From an uncultured Bacilli bacterium (GTDB lineage: Bacteria > Bacillota_I > Bacilli_A > RF39 > UBA660), in the NCBI GenBank assembly GCA_910586295.1, contig CAJUGE010000090.1, positions 1 through 62,217 of the forward strand: a stretch of 62,217 nt of DNA, in the 5' to 3' direction. Positions 35,069 to 43,840 of this stretch are shown here, piece after piece. Every line of letters starts with the position of its first letter. The stretch's first letter is position 1. A model generated the notes under the pieces. That model searched no databases, was not told where the DNA came from, and worked only from the letters and a program-made list of their open reading frames with translations. Position numbers and translations under genes: made by a program.

Positions 35069-35076
35069 TAATATTG
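35069..35076. repeat. Target-site duplication, right copy
   Basis: TAATATTG, identical to 33326-33333; read with the left flank it restores the original vanZ stop. Confidence 0.92.
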
Positions 35077-35150
35077 TAAAATAAGTTACGGAAATTATTG
35101 ACATCTGTATTAAATTATGGTACAATAATAAATCGTTAAAGGAGGATAGC

Positions 35151-35834
35151 ATGAAAGATAATTACTTTAAATTTAATTTATATGGTAACACATGGGGAGA
35201 ATTTGCACAAACAGGAGAGTATATATTTCAAAATTCTAATAAGAAAATTACAAAGAATAGTTGTTTACCATTCCTAGTATTTCATTTTGTTGTTGATTAT
35301 AATTTATCAGATTTAGAGTTGTTTTTTAAACTAGCAGGATTTATTTCTTTTACAGAAGAAGAACTTCCAAGAAATATAGTTGTGCCAGAAAATATTAACT
35401 TAGCAAATAAAAGAAATTTTCATAACGGATTACTTGGTGGTTTTAAAGATAAAGAAAGTGCTGAAAAATTTATTGAATCAGAATTAGGAAAAGGAACAAT
35501 ATCTAAATTTAAGGAAATAAAGAGAAAACAATTAGAGCTCACAGAAGAAAGTCAAAGACTACAAGATTATAAGGAAAAGGTGTATCAAGTTTTTAATCTT
35601 TGTGAAAAGTGTAATTTGGATGGCCCATTATGGATGAAAGCTTTTGAAATTTACCTAGAAGGAAAAGGTTTAGGAGTTACTGGTCAATTATTAGGACGCC
35701 ACTTATTACTTCAAGCTGAAGAATATACTTTATCAACTTGTCGAACTGATGAAGCAGAAGCTTTAATAAGAGAATTGTGCAAAACAATTAAGTCTGACTT
35801 AGGCTTAGAAGAACCAACAAAGAAAAAAGAATAG
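35151..35834 (+). CDS. Hypothetical soluble protein
   Basis: 227 residues with no signal peptide. The N-terminal part is aromatic-rich (FKFNLYGNTWGEFAQTGEYI), the centre has a long charged helix (SKFKEIKRKQLELTEESQRL), and the C-terminus is helical with LSTCRTDEAEALIREL. Three cysteines are scattered (CEKCNLDG is a CxxC). RBS AAAGGAGG is 5 bases before the ATG. It is monocistronic, with a TTGACA-like box near 35097, just right of the IS66 insertion, and a terminator follows. No family recognised. Confidence 0.72.
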   Translation: MKDNYFKFNLYGNTWGEFAQTGEYIFQNSNKKITKNSCLPFLVFHFVVDYNLSDLELFFKLAGFISFTEEELPRNIVVPENINLANKRNFHNGLLGGFKDKESAEKFIESELGKGTISKFKEIKRKQLELTEESQRLQDYKEKVYQVFNLCEKCNLDGPLWMKAFEIYLEGKGLGVTGQLLGRHLLLQAEEYTLSTCRTDEAEALIRELCKTIKSDLGLEEPTKKKE

Positions 35835-35848
35835 ATTTTATAAGTAGA

Positions 35849-35876
35849 CTACTAATGAGAAATATTAGTAGTTTTT
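35849..35876 (+). terminator. Terminator after the 35151 gene
   Basis: CTACTAAT (35849-35856) pairs with ATTAGTAG (35864-35871), followed by TTTTT. Confidence 0.85.
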
Positions 35877-35952
35877 CTTTTATCCAAACAAATAAAAACT
35901 TTATAAAAATATTCACTTATGTTATACTTGATTCAAGGTAAAGGTGATTGTT

Positions 35953-38631
35953 ATGAAAAAACGTGCAATATTAATAGATGGAAACAACTTATTATTTAGA
36001 AGTTATTTTGCAACTGCATACAGTGGAAACTTAATGAAAAACTCTAAAGGTTTTCCAACCAATGCATTATTTGGATTTGTAAACATGATAAATAAAATAA
36101 TAACAGAAGAACAACCAGAATATGTTATGGTGGCATTTGATAAAGGAAAAAGTTTTAGACATAAAGAATATGCGGAGTATAAAGCAGGAAGAAGCGAAAC
36201 TCCAAACGACTTATTAGTACAGTTTCCACGTGCTTATGAAATACTTGATGCAATGGGGCTTCCAACAATAAGTATAGATAACTATGAAGCAGACGATATA
36301 ATCGGAACATTTGCTAGAATGGCTGATGAAGACGAATGTTATAATGCTACTATTGTGAGCAGCGATAAAGACTTACTCCAACTTATAAGCAAAGAAGTAG
36401 ACGTAAAACTCTTAAAACAAAAAGATTATATTATAATGAATGAAGAAACATTTAGAGAAACTTATGGTATTGAACCAATAAGAATAATAGATTTAAAATC
36501 TCTAATGGGTGATGCAAGTGATAATATTCCAGGAGTTAAAGGAATAGGTGAGAAAACCGCACTTACTTTGTTAAAAGAATATGGGACACTGGAAAGCATA
36601 TACGAGAATATTGAAACAATAAAAGGTAAGCTAAAAGAAAAACTAGAAACGGACAAAGATAATGCTTTTTATTCAAAATACTTAGCAACAATCTATAAAG
36701 AAGTGCCACTTAATATGACTTTTGAAAACATAAAAATAAGAGAAAAAGATGACAAAAAATTACTTAGTATTTATGAAGACTTAGAATTTTTCTCATTAAT
36801 AAAGAAAGAAAAACAGAAAGAAAATATTGGTGAAGACCAACTATCTTTATTTGATACAGAAACAAAGACTCAACAAGAAGATACAATTGATGTGCTCGAT
36901 ATAGAAGAAACTACAAATGTATTATATCCAGAAAACATAGATTATGATGTTATAGATGGAGAATTTGACTTAGATAGTGACTTTGCATTTTATTTAGAAA
37001 TGGATAAAGAAAACTATCATTTTGCTAACATTTTAGGTATGTCAATTTATGATGGAAATAAAATTTATTTTTTAACAAAAAGAGGGATTCTAGAAAATAA
37101 AGACATATTCACTCATGCTACTTCAACCTATGACTTGAAAAAAGCAATTGTAGTACTTAATAGTCTTGGAATAAAACTCCCTAATTGCACTTACGATACA
37201 ATGATTGCCTCTTACTTATTAAATGATAATGTGAAAGAAGATATAAGTTATATTGCTAAAACCAAAGGATACAGTGTAGAATTCTATGATATCTTAGTAA
37301 AAAAAGAACAAATAGTAGACGAGGACATATTTAGAAAAAATTTAAGTTTAAAAAGTAAATTTATTTATGAAACTAAAGAAACTTATATTAATGAATTAAA
37401 GAATGAAGAAATGTTAGAATTATTCAATAACATTGAAATGCCTTTAATAAATGTACTAGCAAAAATGGAAATAGAAGGAATAAGAGTAAATCCTAATATA
37501 ATAGATGAAATGAGAGAAGAACTAGAAGCAAAATTAGATGTAATTAAGAATGCAATTTACGATTTAACTGGTGAAGAATTTAATATATCAAGTCCAAAAC
37601 AATTAGGAGAAGTATTATTTGAAAAACTTGACCTTCCACACGGCAAGAAAAAAGGTAGAAACGGTTACAAAACAGATCATGATACATTAGTAAAACTAAT
37701 AGATAAACACCCAGTAATAGCGGTCATTTTAAAACACAGAAGTCTTAATAAACTACTAAATTCCTATATGAATAGCATTAATGATTTTATAAAAGAAGAC
37801 GGAAAAATACACCCAATATTTAAACAAGCAATTACTAGAACAGGAAGACTTTCTTGTACAGAACCAAACTTACAAAATATACCAATTAGAAGTGAAGAAG
37901 GCAAGCAAATTAGAAAAGCATTTCTTCCAGAAGAAGGTCATATAATAATGTCTAGTGACTATAGTCAAATAGAACTTCGTTTACTAGCGCATATCTCAAA
38001 ATGTGATTCACTTATAAATGCTTTCAATCATCATGAAGACTTACATACAAAAGTTGCAAGCGATATTTATGAAATACCAATTGAAGAAGTAACAAAGGAT
38101 GAAAGAAGAACAGCAAAAGCCGTAATATTTGGAATTGTATATGGAATAAGTGGTTTTGGACTAGGCGAAAACTTAGATATCAATGTTAGTGATGCCAAAA
38201 AATTCATTGATAAATATTTGAATATGTATCCTGGTGTAAAAAACTATATGGAAAAAATAGTTGAATCCGCTAAAGAAAAAGGATATGTTAGAACAATAAT
38301 GAATAGAAAAAGAGAAATAGAAGAACTTAAAAATCCAAATCACATGATTAAAAAGGCTGGAGAAAGAATGGCACTTAATACACCAATACAAGGCTCAAGT
38401 GCGGATATAATCAAAAAAGCAATGATAGAAGTAGACAAAGAAATAACTTCTAGAAATTTGAATAGTAAATTGATAATTCAAGTTCATGATGAATTAGTAT
38501 TGACTGTTCCAATAGAAGAAAAAGAAATTATGGAATCTCTTGTAAGAGAGGTAATGGAAAATACTTTCAATCTACTTGTGCCATTAAAAGTGGAAGTAGA
38601 TAGTGGAAATAATTGGTATGATGCTAAATAG
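35953..38631 (+). CDS. polA: DNA polymerase I
   Basis: 892 residues from the ATG at 35953 (AAGGTGATT upstream). The N-terminal 5'-3' exonuclease/flap domain has LIDGNNLLFRSYFA, YEADDIIGT and DASDNIPGVKGIGEKTA. The middle 3'-5' exonuclease-like domain has lost its acidic pairs (YLEMDKEN), as in Bacillus enzymes, so no proofreading is expected. The polymerase C-terminus has SSDYSQIELR near 666, the O-helix RRTAKAVIFGIVYG and the HDELVL motif near 844. It replaces primers and fills repair gaps. Confidence 0.98.
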   Translation: MKKRAILIDGNNLLFRSYFATAYSGNLMKNSKGFPTNALFGFVNMINKIITEEQPEYVMVAFDKGKSFRHKEYAEYKAGRSETPNDLLVQFPRAYEILDAMGLPTISIDNYEADDIIGTFARMADEDECYNATIVSSDKDLLQLISKEVDVKLLKQKDYIIMNEETFRETYGIEPIRIIDLKSLMGDASDNIPGVKGIGEKTALTLLKEYGTLESIYENIETIKGKLKEKLETDKDNAFYSKYLATIYKEVPLNMTFENIKIREKDDKKLLSIYEDLEFFSLIKKEKQKENIGEDQLSLFDTETKTQQEDTIDVLDIEETTNVLYPENIDYDVIDGEFDLDSDFAFYLEMDKENYHFANILGMSIYDGNKIYFLTKRGILENKDIFTHATSTYDLKKAIVVLNSLGIKLPNCTYDTMIASYLLNDNVKEDISYIAKTKGYSVEFYDILVKKEQIVDEDIFRKNLSLKSKFIYETKETYINELKNEEMLELFNNIEMPLINVLAKMEIEGIRVNPNIIDEMREELEAKLDVIKNAIYDLTGEEFNISSPKQLGEVLFEKLDLPHGKKKGRNGYKTDHDTLVKLIDKHPVIAVILKHRSLNKLLNSYMNSINDFIKEDGKIHPIFKQAITRTGRLSCTEPNLQNIPIRSEEGKQIRKAFLPEEGHIIMSSDYSQIELRLLAHISKCDSLINAFNHHEDLHTKVASDIYEIPIEEVTKDERRTAKAVIFGIVYGISGFGLGENLDINVSDAKKFIDKYLNMYPGVKNYMEKIVESAKEKGYVRTIMNRKREIEELKNPNHMIKKAGERMALNTPIQGSSADIIKKAMIEVDKEITSRNLNSKLIIQVHDELVLTVPIEEKEIMESLVREVMENTFNLLVPLKVEVDSGNNWYDAK

Positions 38632-38641
38632 GAAAAGATTT

Positions 38642-38668
38642 AAAGTAAGACGAAACGCTTACTTTTTT
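38642..38668 (+). terminator. Terminator after polA
   Basis: AAAGTAAG (38642-38649) pairs with CTTACTTT (38658-38665), with T-run to 38668. Confidence 0.8.
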
Positions 38669-38669
38669 C

Positions 38670-38697
38670 TTTACAAAATAATTGCTTATGGTATAAT
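38670..38697 (+). promoter_or_regulatory. Promoter of the repeat-protein gene
   Basis: TTTACA (38670-38675), 16-bp spacer, TATAAT (38692-38697), immediately after the polA terminator. Confidence 0.65.
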
Positions 38698-38730
38698 ATG
38701 ATACAAAATCAAATTATAAAAGGAGAAAAA

Positions 38731-41037
38731 ATGAAGAATTATAAAACGTTTTATGAGAAGTTTAATTGTTCTAAGTCATTAGTTGACTTAGCAATAAGGC
38801 TTTTATCAGAGAATTATATAAAAATAATATACTTAAAACATAGCGAAAGCCTAATTTCGGAAGAAAGTGTAGATTTAACACCATGTGATCTATCATGCTA
38901 TTACTTAGCATTATCAAAAACTAATGATATTGTAGAATTTCTAGAAGGAGAAAATGTAGATGAAGAAAAAGCAAAAATATTATTAAATGATGGAGAAAAA
39001 CTAGAAGAATTAAAAAAGTTATATAGGGAAAAACATAAAAAAGCAAGAGAATATAAAAGTTTCTTTTCAAACTTTAAAGAACCAGAATATCTAGTTAGAT
39101 TAGCAATTATGATGACACCTGATACTTATAAAGAGACGCTATATAAAAAATATGGACAAAATCTTACTGATACAACTAGCAAATTAGAATTAACTCTAAA
39201 TGACACTAAAAAGATAAGTACTAGATTTATAAATATAATCAAAACAATATTAGAATTTTTAAAATCTAAAAATTTAAGTGAACAAGAAGTGGAATTAATA
39301 TTATCAGATAAGGAAAAACTGAAAGCTTTAATAGAAGAATTTAAATATTCAAAAAAGAAAACAAGAAGAATATTTTCGTTATTTACAGAAAATGAATCAA
39401 TAATTAGACTTTCTTTAACATTTTTAACATATGAACAACAAGAATTTTTAAAATCCATAATAGGAATAGATTATAATGATTATATAACGTTAAAGAGTAA
39501 GAAAGAAGAAAAACAATTAAAAATAACTAAAAGTAGAATTGAAACTATATTAAAATACTTAAAATCATTTGAAATAACTGAGGAAATAGCAGAGAGTTTT
39601 CTAGAAGGAAAAAATTTAAGTGAATATATAAAGCTAAAAATTAATTTTCGTCCTAACATAAGTTTTTATAATTCTTTAGAATATCTAGAAATTGAAGAAA
39701 AATTTTTTTCTATAAATAAAATGCCTATGTTATATAGTGACTTAGCAAGAATTAATATAACACCTAATGATGTATCACTTTTGTTAGAAAATGAAGAAGC
39801 CTTAAAACTTGTAGAAAAAGAATGTGAAAAAATAATAAAGTCTAATTTACCGTTATCAGGACCTTCAAAAAGTTTTTATAGCAAGTTTAACGAAAATAAA
39901 ATATTAGTATTACTTGCTTCAAGATTACTAAAAGAGAAAGAAAAAAATATATTGTACAAAAAGTATGATAAAAACTTAAGCAGCCCACTTCCTAGAAGAT
40001 TAAGTAATAACGAAAAAGGCTATTTATATAATGTGATTATTCCTCATATGAAAAAGATATTAGAATTCTTAAACAATATTAATTTATCTTTAAAACAAGT
40101 GGCATATCTTTTGAGCCCTATTGGTAAAGAAGACTTAGAACTTTTAAAATCCAAATACTATAGTACAAAAAATAGAAAAGCTTCTAGAAAAGCTTCTAAT
40201 AATATATTAATTGGTTTATTAGATATAATTAAAAAAACAGAATATTTAGTAAGACTCGCGATTTTATTCTTACCTGAAGAGTATAGAAATGTAATATTTC
40301 AAAAATATGATAAAGATTTAAATAAAATACCTAACAATAAATTATCTGAGCAAGTTAAAAATAAGATTAGTTATGCCATTGTCTTAATGAAAAGTATAAT
40401 AGAATATCTAGAAAATAAAGATATAACAGAAGAAAACTATTTATATTTAATAAGTGAAGAAGGAAAAGAAGACTTAGAAAAATTAAAGAATGAATACTAC
40501 AAATTAAAAATTTCTAAATCATATATTATGGGAAATTGTAAGCGATACAAAAGTTTTTTCTCTTATTTTAATTGTCCTAAACACATTACAAAATTTGCAG
40601 TTTTATTCTTAGAAGAAAAATATAAGAATTTATTATACAAAAAGTATGATAAAGATTTGGAAAACATAAAACTTAAGGAAGATGTTTCTAATGTAGATAC
40701 TTCTACAATCTATAATTTAGTAATACCTAAAATACAAGAAATAATAGATTTTTTAGATAAGGAAAATATTAGTGATAAACATATTTGTTATTTATGTAGT
40801 GAAAAAGGAACAGAAGATTTGAGAACTTTAATAAAAATGTATAACACTAAGAGAAGAATTAAAAGGTATAAAAAAGTAATTTTTCCTTCTTCAAAAAATT
40901 ATTCGGATGAAGAAAAGATATTAATACTTTTACAAAAATATGAAGGAAACATAAATATAGGAATGCTTAGTGAAATACTTAATATTAATAAAACTGAGGT
41001 ATTTGATACTTTTGTAACATATAAATTAAAACAATGA
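38731..41037 (+). CDS. Large all-helical repeat protein with HTH-like C-terminus, unknown
   Basis: 768 residues from the ATG at 38731 (AAAGGAG upstream). About seven degenerate repeats of roughly 70-115 residues begin near 3, 108, 213, 311, 382, 496 and 606. Most open with F-(F/Y)-x-x-F, continue with (E/K)-x-LVRLA-x-x-L, then an EEYRNxxYKKYDKDL-like block, and end in a helix pair with LEFL or IEYLE and a LLS(E/D) turn. The final 40 residues (GMLSEILNINKTEVFDTF) look like a helix-turn-helix. The pattern resembles repeated sigma region 4-like modules, but that is a guess. No signal peptide or membrane segment, so it is cytoplasmic. Confidence 0.72.
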   Translation: MKNYKTFYEKFNCSKSLVDLAIRLLSENYIKIIYLKHSESLISEESVDLTPCDLSCYYLALSKTNDIVEFLEGENVDEEKAKILLNDGEKLEELKKLYREKHKKAREYKSFFSNFKEPEYLVRLAIMMTPDTYKETLYKKYGQNLTDTTSKLELTLNDTKKISTRFINIIKTILEFLKSKNLSEQEVELILSDKEKLKALIEEFKYSKKKTRRIFSLFTENESIIRLSLTFLTYEQQEFLKSIIGIDYNDYITLKSKKEEKQLKITKSRIETILKYLKSFEITEEIAESFLEGKNLSEYIKLKINFRPNISFYNSLEYLEIEEKFFSINKMPMLYSDLARINITPNDVSLLLENEEALKLVEKECEKIIKSNLPLSGPSKSFYSKFNENKILVLLASRLLKEKEKNILYKKYDKNLSSPLPRRLSNNEKGYLYNVIIPHMKKILEFLNNINLSLKQVAYLLSPIGKEDLELLKSKYYSTKNRKASRKASNNILIGLLDIIKKTEYLVRLAILFLPEEYRNVIFQKYDKDLNKIPNNKLSEQVKNKISYAIVLMKSIIEYLENKDITEENYLYLISEEGKEDLEKLKNEYYKLKISKSYIMGNCKRYKSFFSYFNCPKHITKFAVLFLEEKYKNLLYKKYDKDLENIKLKEDVSNVDTSTIYNLVIPKIQEIIDFLDKENISDKHICYLCSEKGTEDLRTLIKMYNTKRRIKRYKKVIFPSSKNYSDEEKILILLQKYEGNINIGMLSEILNINKTEVFDTFVTYKLKQ

Positions 41038-41039
41038 AA

Positions 41040-41070
41040 AAAACACGTAAAATTTAAACTTACGTGTTTT
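41040..41070. terminator. Bidirectional terminator between convergent genes
   Basis: AAAACACGTAA pairs with TTACGTGTTTT, with A-run and T-run on opposite sides; the stop codon of the FemAB gene lies at its right foot. Confidence 0.88.
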
Positions 41071-42322
41071 ATATAACTCTAGGACTTCTCTCGAACTCTT
41101 TATGTAACTGCTTAGTAGTCCATAGTAAACTATATTTAGTGTAGCTTAAGATGAAATCAAATTCGCCTAAGTATTCATAAACTCTAGGATTCCATAACAT
41201 TTTAAAGTCATTTAAACCTTTATAAGGACTATCTTTACTAAAATCTCCTGCCATTCCATTTAAATCAAGAAAATTAAATCCTTCTTGCTTGTAATTAGTG
41301 ATAAGCATATAATGAAGAAAATGATTAGGTAAAAGTTTGTTATAAGATTTATTAAATCCACTAACATATATACTTGCAACACCATTATATTTGACAACCA
41401 AAGCACCAGCAATGATTTCTTTATAAATGCCATTTTGTATCTTTGAATTAATATCGCCAATTTCTTTATTTAAATCATTTAATGTTCTATCACTATCCAT
41501 TTTTTCTTTATAAATATCTTTATTAGACGTATCTTCTCTAAAAACTTTATTTATTCTTTCATTTATGCTAATCTCAGTAGCATACTCGTCTTGTAAATTT
41601 TCTAAATAATTATGATAATCAACTTCTACTAAAAATAAATCTATCATGTCACTTTCTTTAAAAACTTTATATAGTATCTTGTAAAAATCAGATGGTCTAT
41701 CATTCTTTCTCTTGATGAGTTCATATAAGTCATTTATATTATAAATATCTCCTTTAATGAGTTTTAAACCTCTAGAGTGTATTTTATCTAATTTCTTTTG
41801 TATTTTTTCATCTAAGTTAGAAAAACTAAAACTTTTCAAATTTAATATAGGATTATACTTAGTTAACATACTCTCAAAATAGACATTGTTCTTAAGTCTT
41901 TTATAGTCATTTTTCTCTAAATAATTATATAACTTACTAGCAGGTTCATTAATGTTTTTAGTATCTGTACTAGGAAAAACCTCGCTGTAAGTGATTAATG
42001 GATCTATTTTAATAAAAGCGTATCCTCTTCTTTTGAAAAATTTCTTAATTCCTTTAGAAAACTCAGTAAATAATTCCTCATTAAAATAATCGATTAGAAA
42101 ACCTCTAGGAGCATAACCATATTTTACATTAAGAGAAATAGATTTAGTAAGAACTAAAGAAGCACCAATCATATTCTCATCTATGAAAGCTCCTACATAG
42201 ACATCCATGTATCCATTCTTTGACATCACAGTACCATATTCTTTTGTTTGATAAAAACTACTTAAAACATGAGTCTTAGAGAAAGCGTTAAATTCATCTT
42301 TTGATATTTCTCTTATAACCAT
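41069..42322 (-). CDS. FemAB-family peptidoglycan interpeptide-bridge aminoacyltransferase
   Basis: 417 residues from the ATG at 42322, which has GGGAGGGAG upstream; a start at 42394 lies beyond that RBS. Two GNAT-like subdomains carry YGYAPRGFLIDYFNEE and HFLHYMLITNYKQEGFNFLDLNGMAGD, both FemA/FemX hallmarks, with a coiled-coil arm between them. These enzymes add amino acids from aminoacyl-tRNA to the lipid II stem peptide to build cross-bridges. It fits with MurT/GatD in wall synthesis. Which residue is added cannot be read from the sequence. Confidence 0.9.
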   Translation of the reverse strand: MVIREISKDEFNAFSKTHVLSSFYQTKEYGTVMSKNGYMDVYVGAFIDENMIGASLVLTKSISLNVKYGYAPRGFLIDYFNEELFTEFSKGIKKFFKRRGYAFIKIDPLITYSEVFPSTDTKNINEPASKLYNYLEKNDYKRLKNNVYFESMLTKYNPILNLKSFSFSNLDEKIQKKLDKIHSRGLKLIKGDIYNINDLYELIKRKNDRPSDFYKILYKVFKESDMIDLFLVEVDYHNYLENLQDEYATEISINERINKVFREDTSNKDIYKEKMDSDRTLNDLNKEIGDINSKIQNGIYKEIIAGALVVKYNGVASIYVSGFNKSYNKLLPNHFLHYMLITNYKQEGFNFLDLNGMAGDFSKDSPYKGLNDFKMLWNPRVYEYLGEFDFILSYTKYSLLWTTKQLHKEFERSPRVI

Positions 42323-42450
42323 AATTCTCTCCCTCCCTTGATAACGTCTAGTATTATAGCATATATTGTACAGTTTGTCTAAGAAAATATGCACTCTTGT
42401 TATTTATATTTAAAAATAGTATAATTGTATATTATGAGAGGTGAACAAAA

Positions 42451-43701
42451 TTGAGTAAAATTACTGATGTTTTAGCAAGAGAAATACTTGATTCAAGGGG
42501 AAATCCAACAGTAGAAGTAAGCGTATTTACTGAAAAAGGTAATGTTGGAACGTTTGGTGTTCCAAGTGGAGCTTCAACTGGAAAGAGAGAAGCTTTGGAA
42601 CTTAGAGATAATGATTCTAGATATTTTGGTAAAGGTGTTCTTACTGCAGTTAATAATGTTAATAATATAATAAAGAAAAGTATAATAGGTTTGGAAGTAC
42701 AAAATCAAAAAACTATAGATAATATAATAATTGAATTAGATGGTACACACAACAAAAGCAAATTAGGAGCGAATGCTATGCTAGGAGTAAGTGTAGCATG
42801 TCTAAAGGCGGCAGCAAAGGATGCAGGTGTTCCAATATATAGATATTTAAATAAAAGAGATGTTAAAATTCCGTTTTGTATGTTTAATATATTAAATGGT
42901 GGAAAACATGCTAGTAATAATGTAGATATTCAAGAATTTATGATAGTGCCAAAATTTGATACTTTTAAGGATTCTTTAAGAGCAGCTAGTGAAGTGTTTC
43001 ATAGTCTTAAAGGAATACTTCAAGATAAAGCACTTTCAACTTCACTAGGTGATGAAGGCGGATTTGCGCCAGACTTAAATAGTAATGAAGAAGCATTAAG
43101 TTTAATAGTGAAATCAATAGAGACTGCAGGATATATACCAGGAAAAAATATATTTATAGCATTAGATGTAGCTGCAAGTTCTTTTTACAATAAACAGAAT
43201 GATATGTATAGAATGGATAATACAAATATGTCTAGAGAAGATTTACTAGAATACTACATTAATATTGTAAAAAGATTTCCTATTATATCAATAGAAGATC
43301 CTTATGATGAAGATGACATTGAAGGATTTAGGATGATTACTGAAGCTTTAGGTAAAAAAATAAGCATAGTAGGGGATGACTTATTTGTTACTAATAAAGA
43401 AATCCTTGAAAAAGGAATCAAAGAAGGATTATGTAATGCTATAATAATAAAGCCTAATCAAGTTGGAACTTTCTATGAAACGCTTGAAACTATAGTATCT
43501 GCAAAACAAAATAAATATACAGCAGTAGTAAGTCATAGAAGTGGTGAGACAACAGATACATTTATTTCGGATTTAGCTGTAGCATTAAATATACCGTTCA
43601 TGAAAAGTGGGAGTGTATCTCGTGGTGAAAGAATAGCAAAATACAATAGACTACTAGAAATAGAAGAAGAACTTAGTGATGACTTAGAAGAAGATATGTA
43701 A
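42451..43701 (+). CDS. eno: Enolase
   Basis: 416 residues, starting at TTG (42451) with GAGAGGTGAAC upstream. Conserved pieces include AREILDSRGNPTVEV near the start, PSGASTGKREALELRD, GDEGGFAPD, metal ligands in DVAASSFY, SIEDPYDEDD and GDDLFVTN, and the catalytic Lys in IIIKPNQVGT, then SHRSGETTDTFISDLAV. It converts 2-phosphoglycerate to phosphoenolpyruvate in glycolysis. It stands alone, without pgk or gpmI, and a terminator follows. Confidence 0.97.
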   Translation: MSKITDVLAREILDSRGNPTVEVSVFTEKGNVGTFGVPSGASTGKREALELRDNDSRYFGKGVLTAVNNVNNIIKKSIIGLEVQNQKTIDNIIIELDGTHNKSKLGANAMLGVSVACLKAAAKDAGVPIYRYLNKRDVKIPFCMFNILNGGKHASNNVDIQEFMIVPKFDTFKDSLRAASEVFHSLKGILQDKALSTSLGDEGGFAPDLNSNEEALSLIVKSIETAGYIPGKNIFIALDVAASSFYNKQNDMYRMDNTNMSREDLLEYYINIVKRFPIISIEDPYDEDDIEGFRMITEALGKKISIVGDDLFVTNKEILEKGIKEGLCNAIIIKPNQVGTFYETLETIVSAKQNKYTAVVSHRSGETTDTFISDLAVALNIPFMKSGSVSRGERIAKYNRLLEIEEELSDDLEEDM

Positions 43702-43726
43702 GAGGTTGCCAAAAAGCAATCTTTTT
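43702..43726 (+). terminator. Terminator after eno
   Basis: GGTTGC (43704-43709) pairs with GCAATC (43716-43721), followed by TTTTT. Confidence 0.78.
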
Positions 43727-43785
43727 GATTTAAGTAATTCTTAGTGATGAGACTTCTATATTAATAAATATTAGAACAAAAATAT

Positions 43786-43814
43786 TTGCATTTATTAATT
43801 ATTGGTTATATAAT
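43786..43814 (+). promoter_or_regulatory. Promoter of the seven-paralog operon
   Basis: TTGCAT (43786-43791), 17-bp spacer, TATAAT (43809-43814), 27 bases before the first ATG. It is the only good promoter seen ahead of the 12.4-kb gene run. Confidence 0.72.
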
Positions 43815-43840
43815 AAAATTCCAAGTACAGGGGGGATAAT

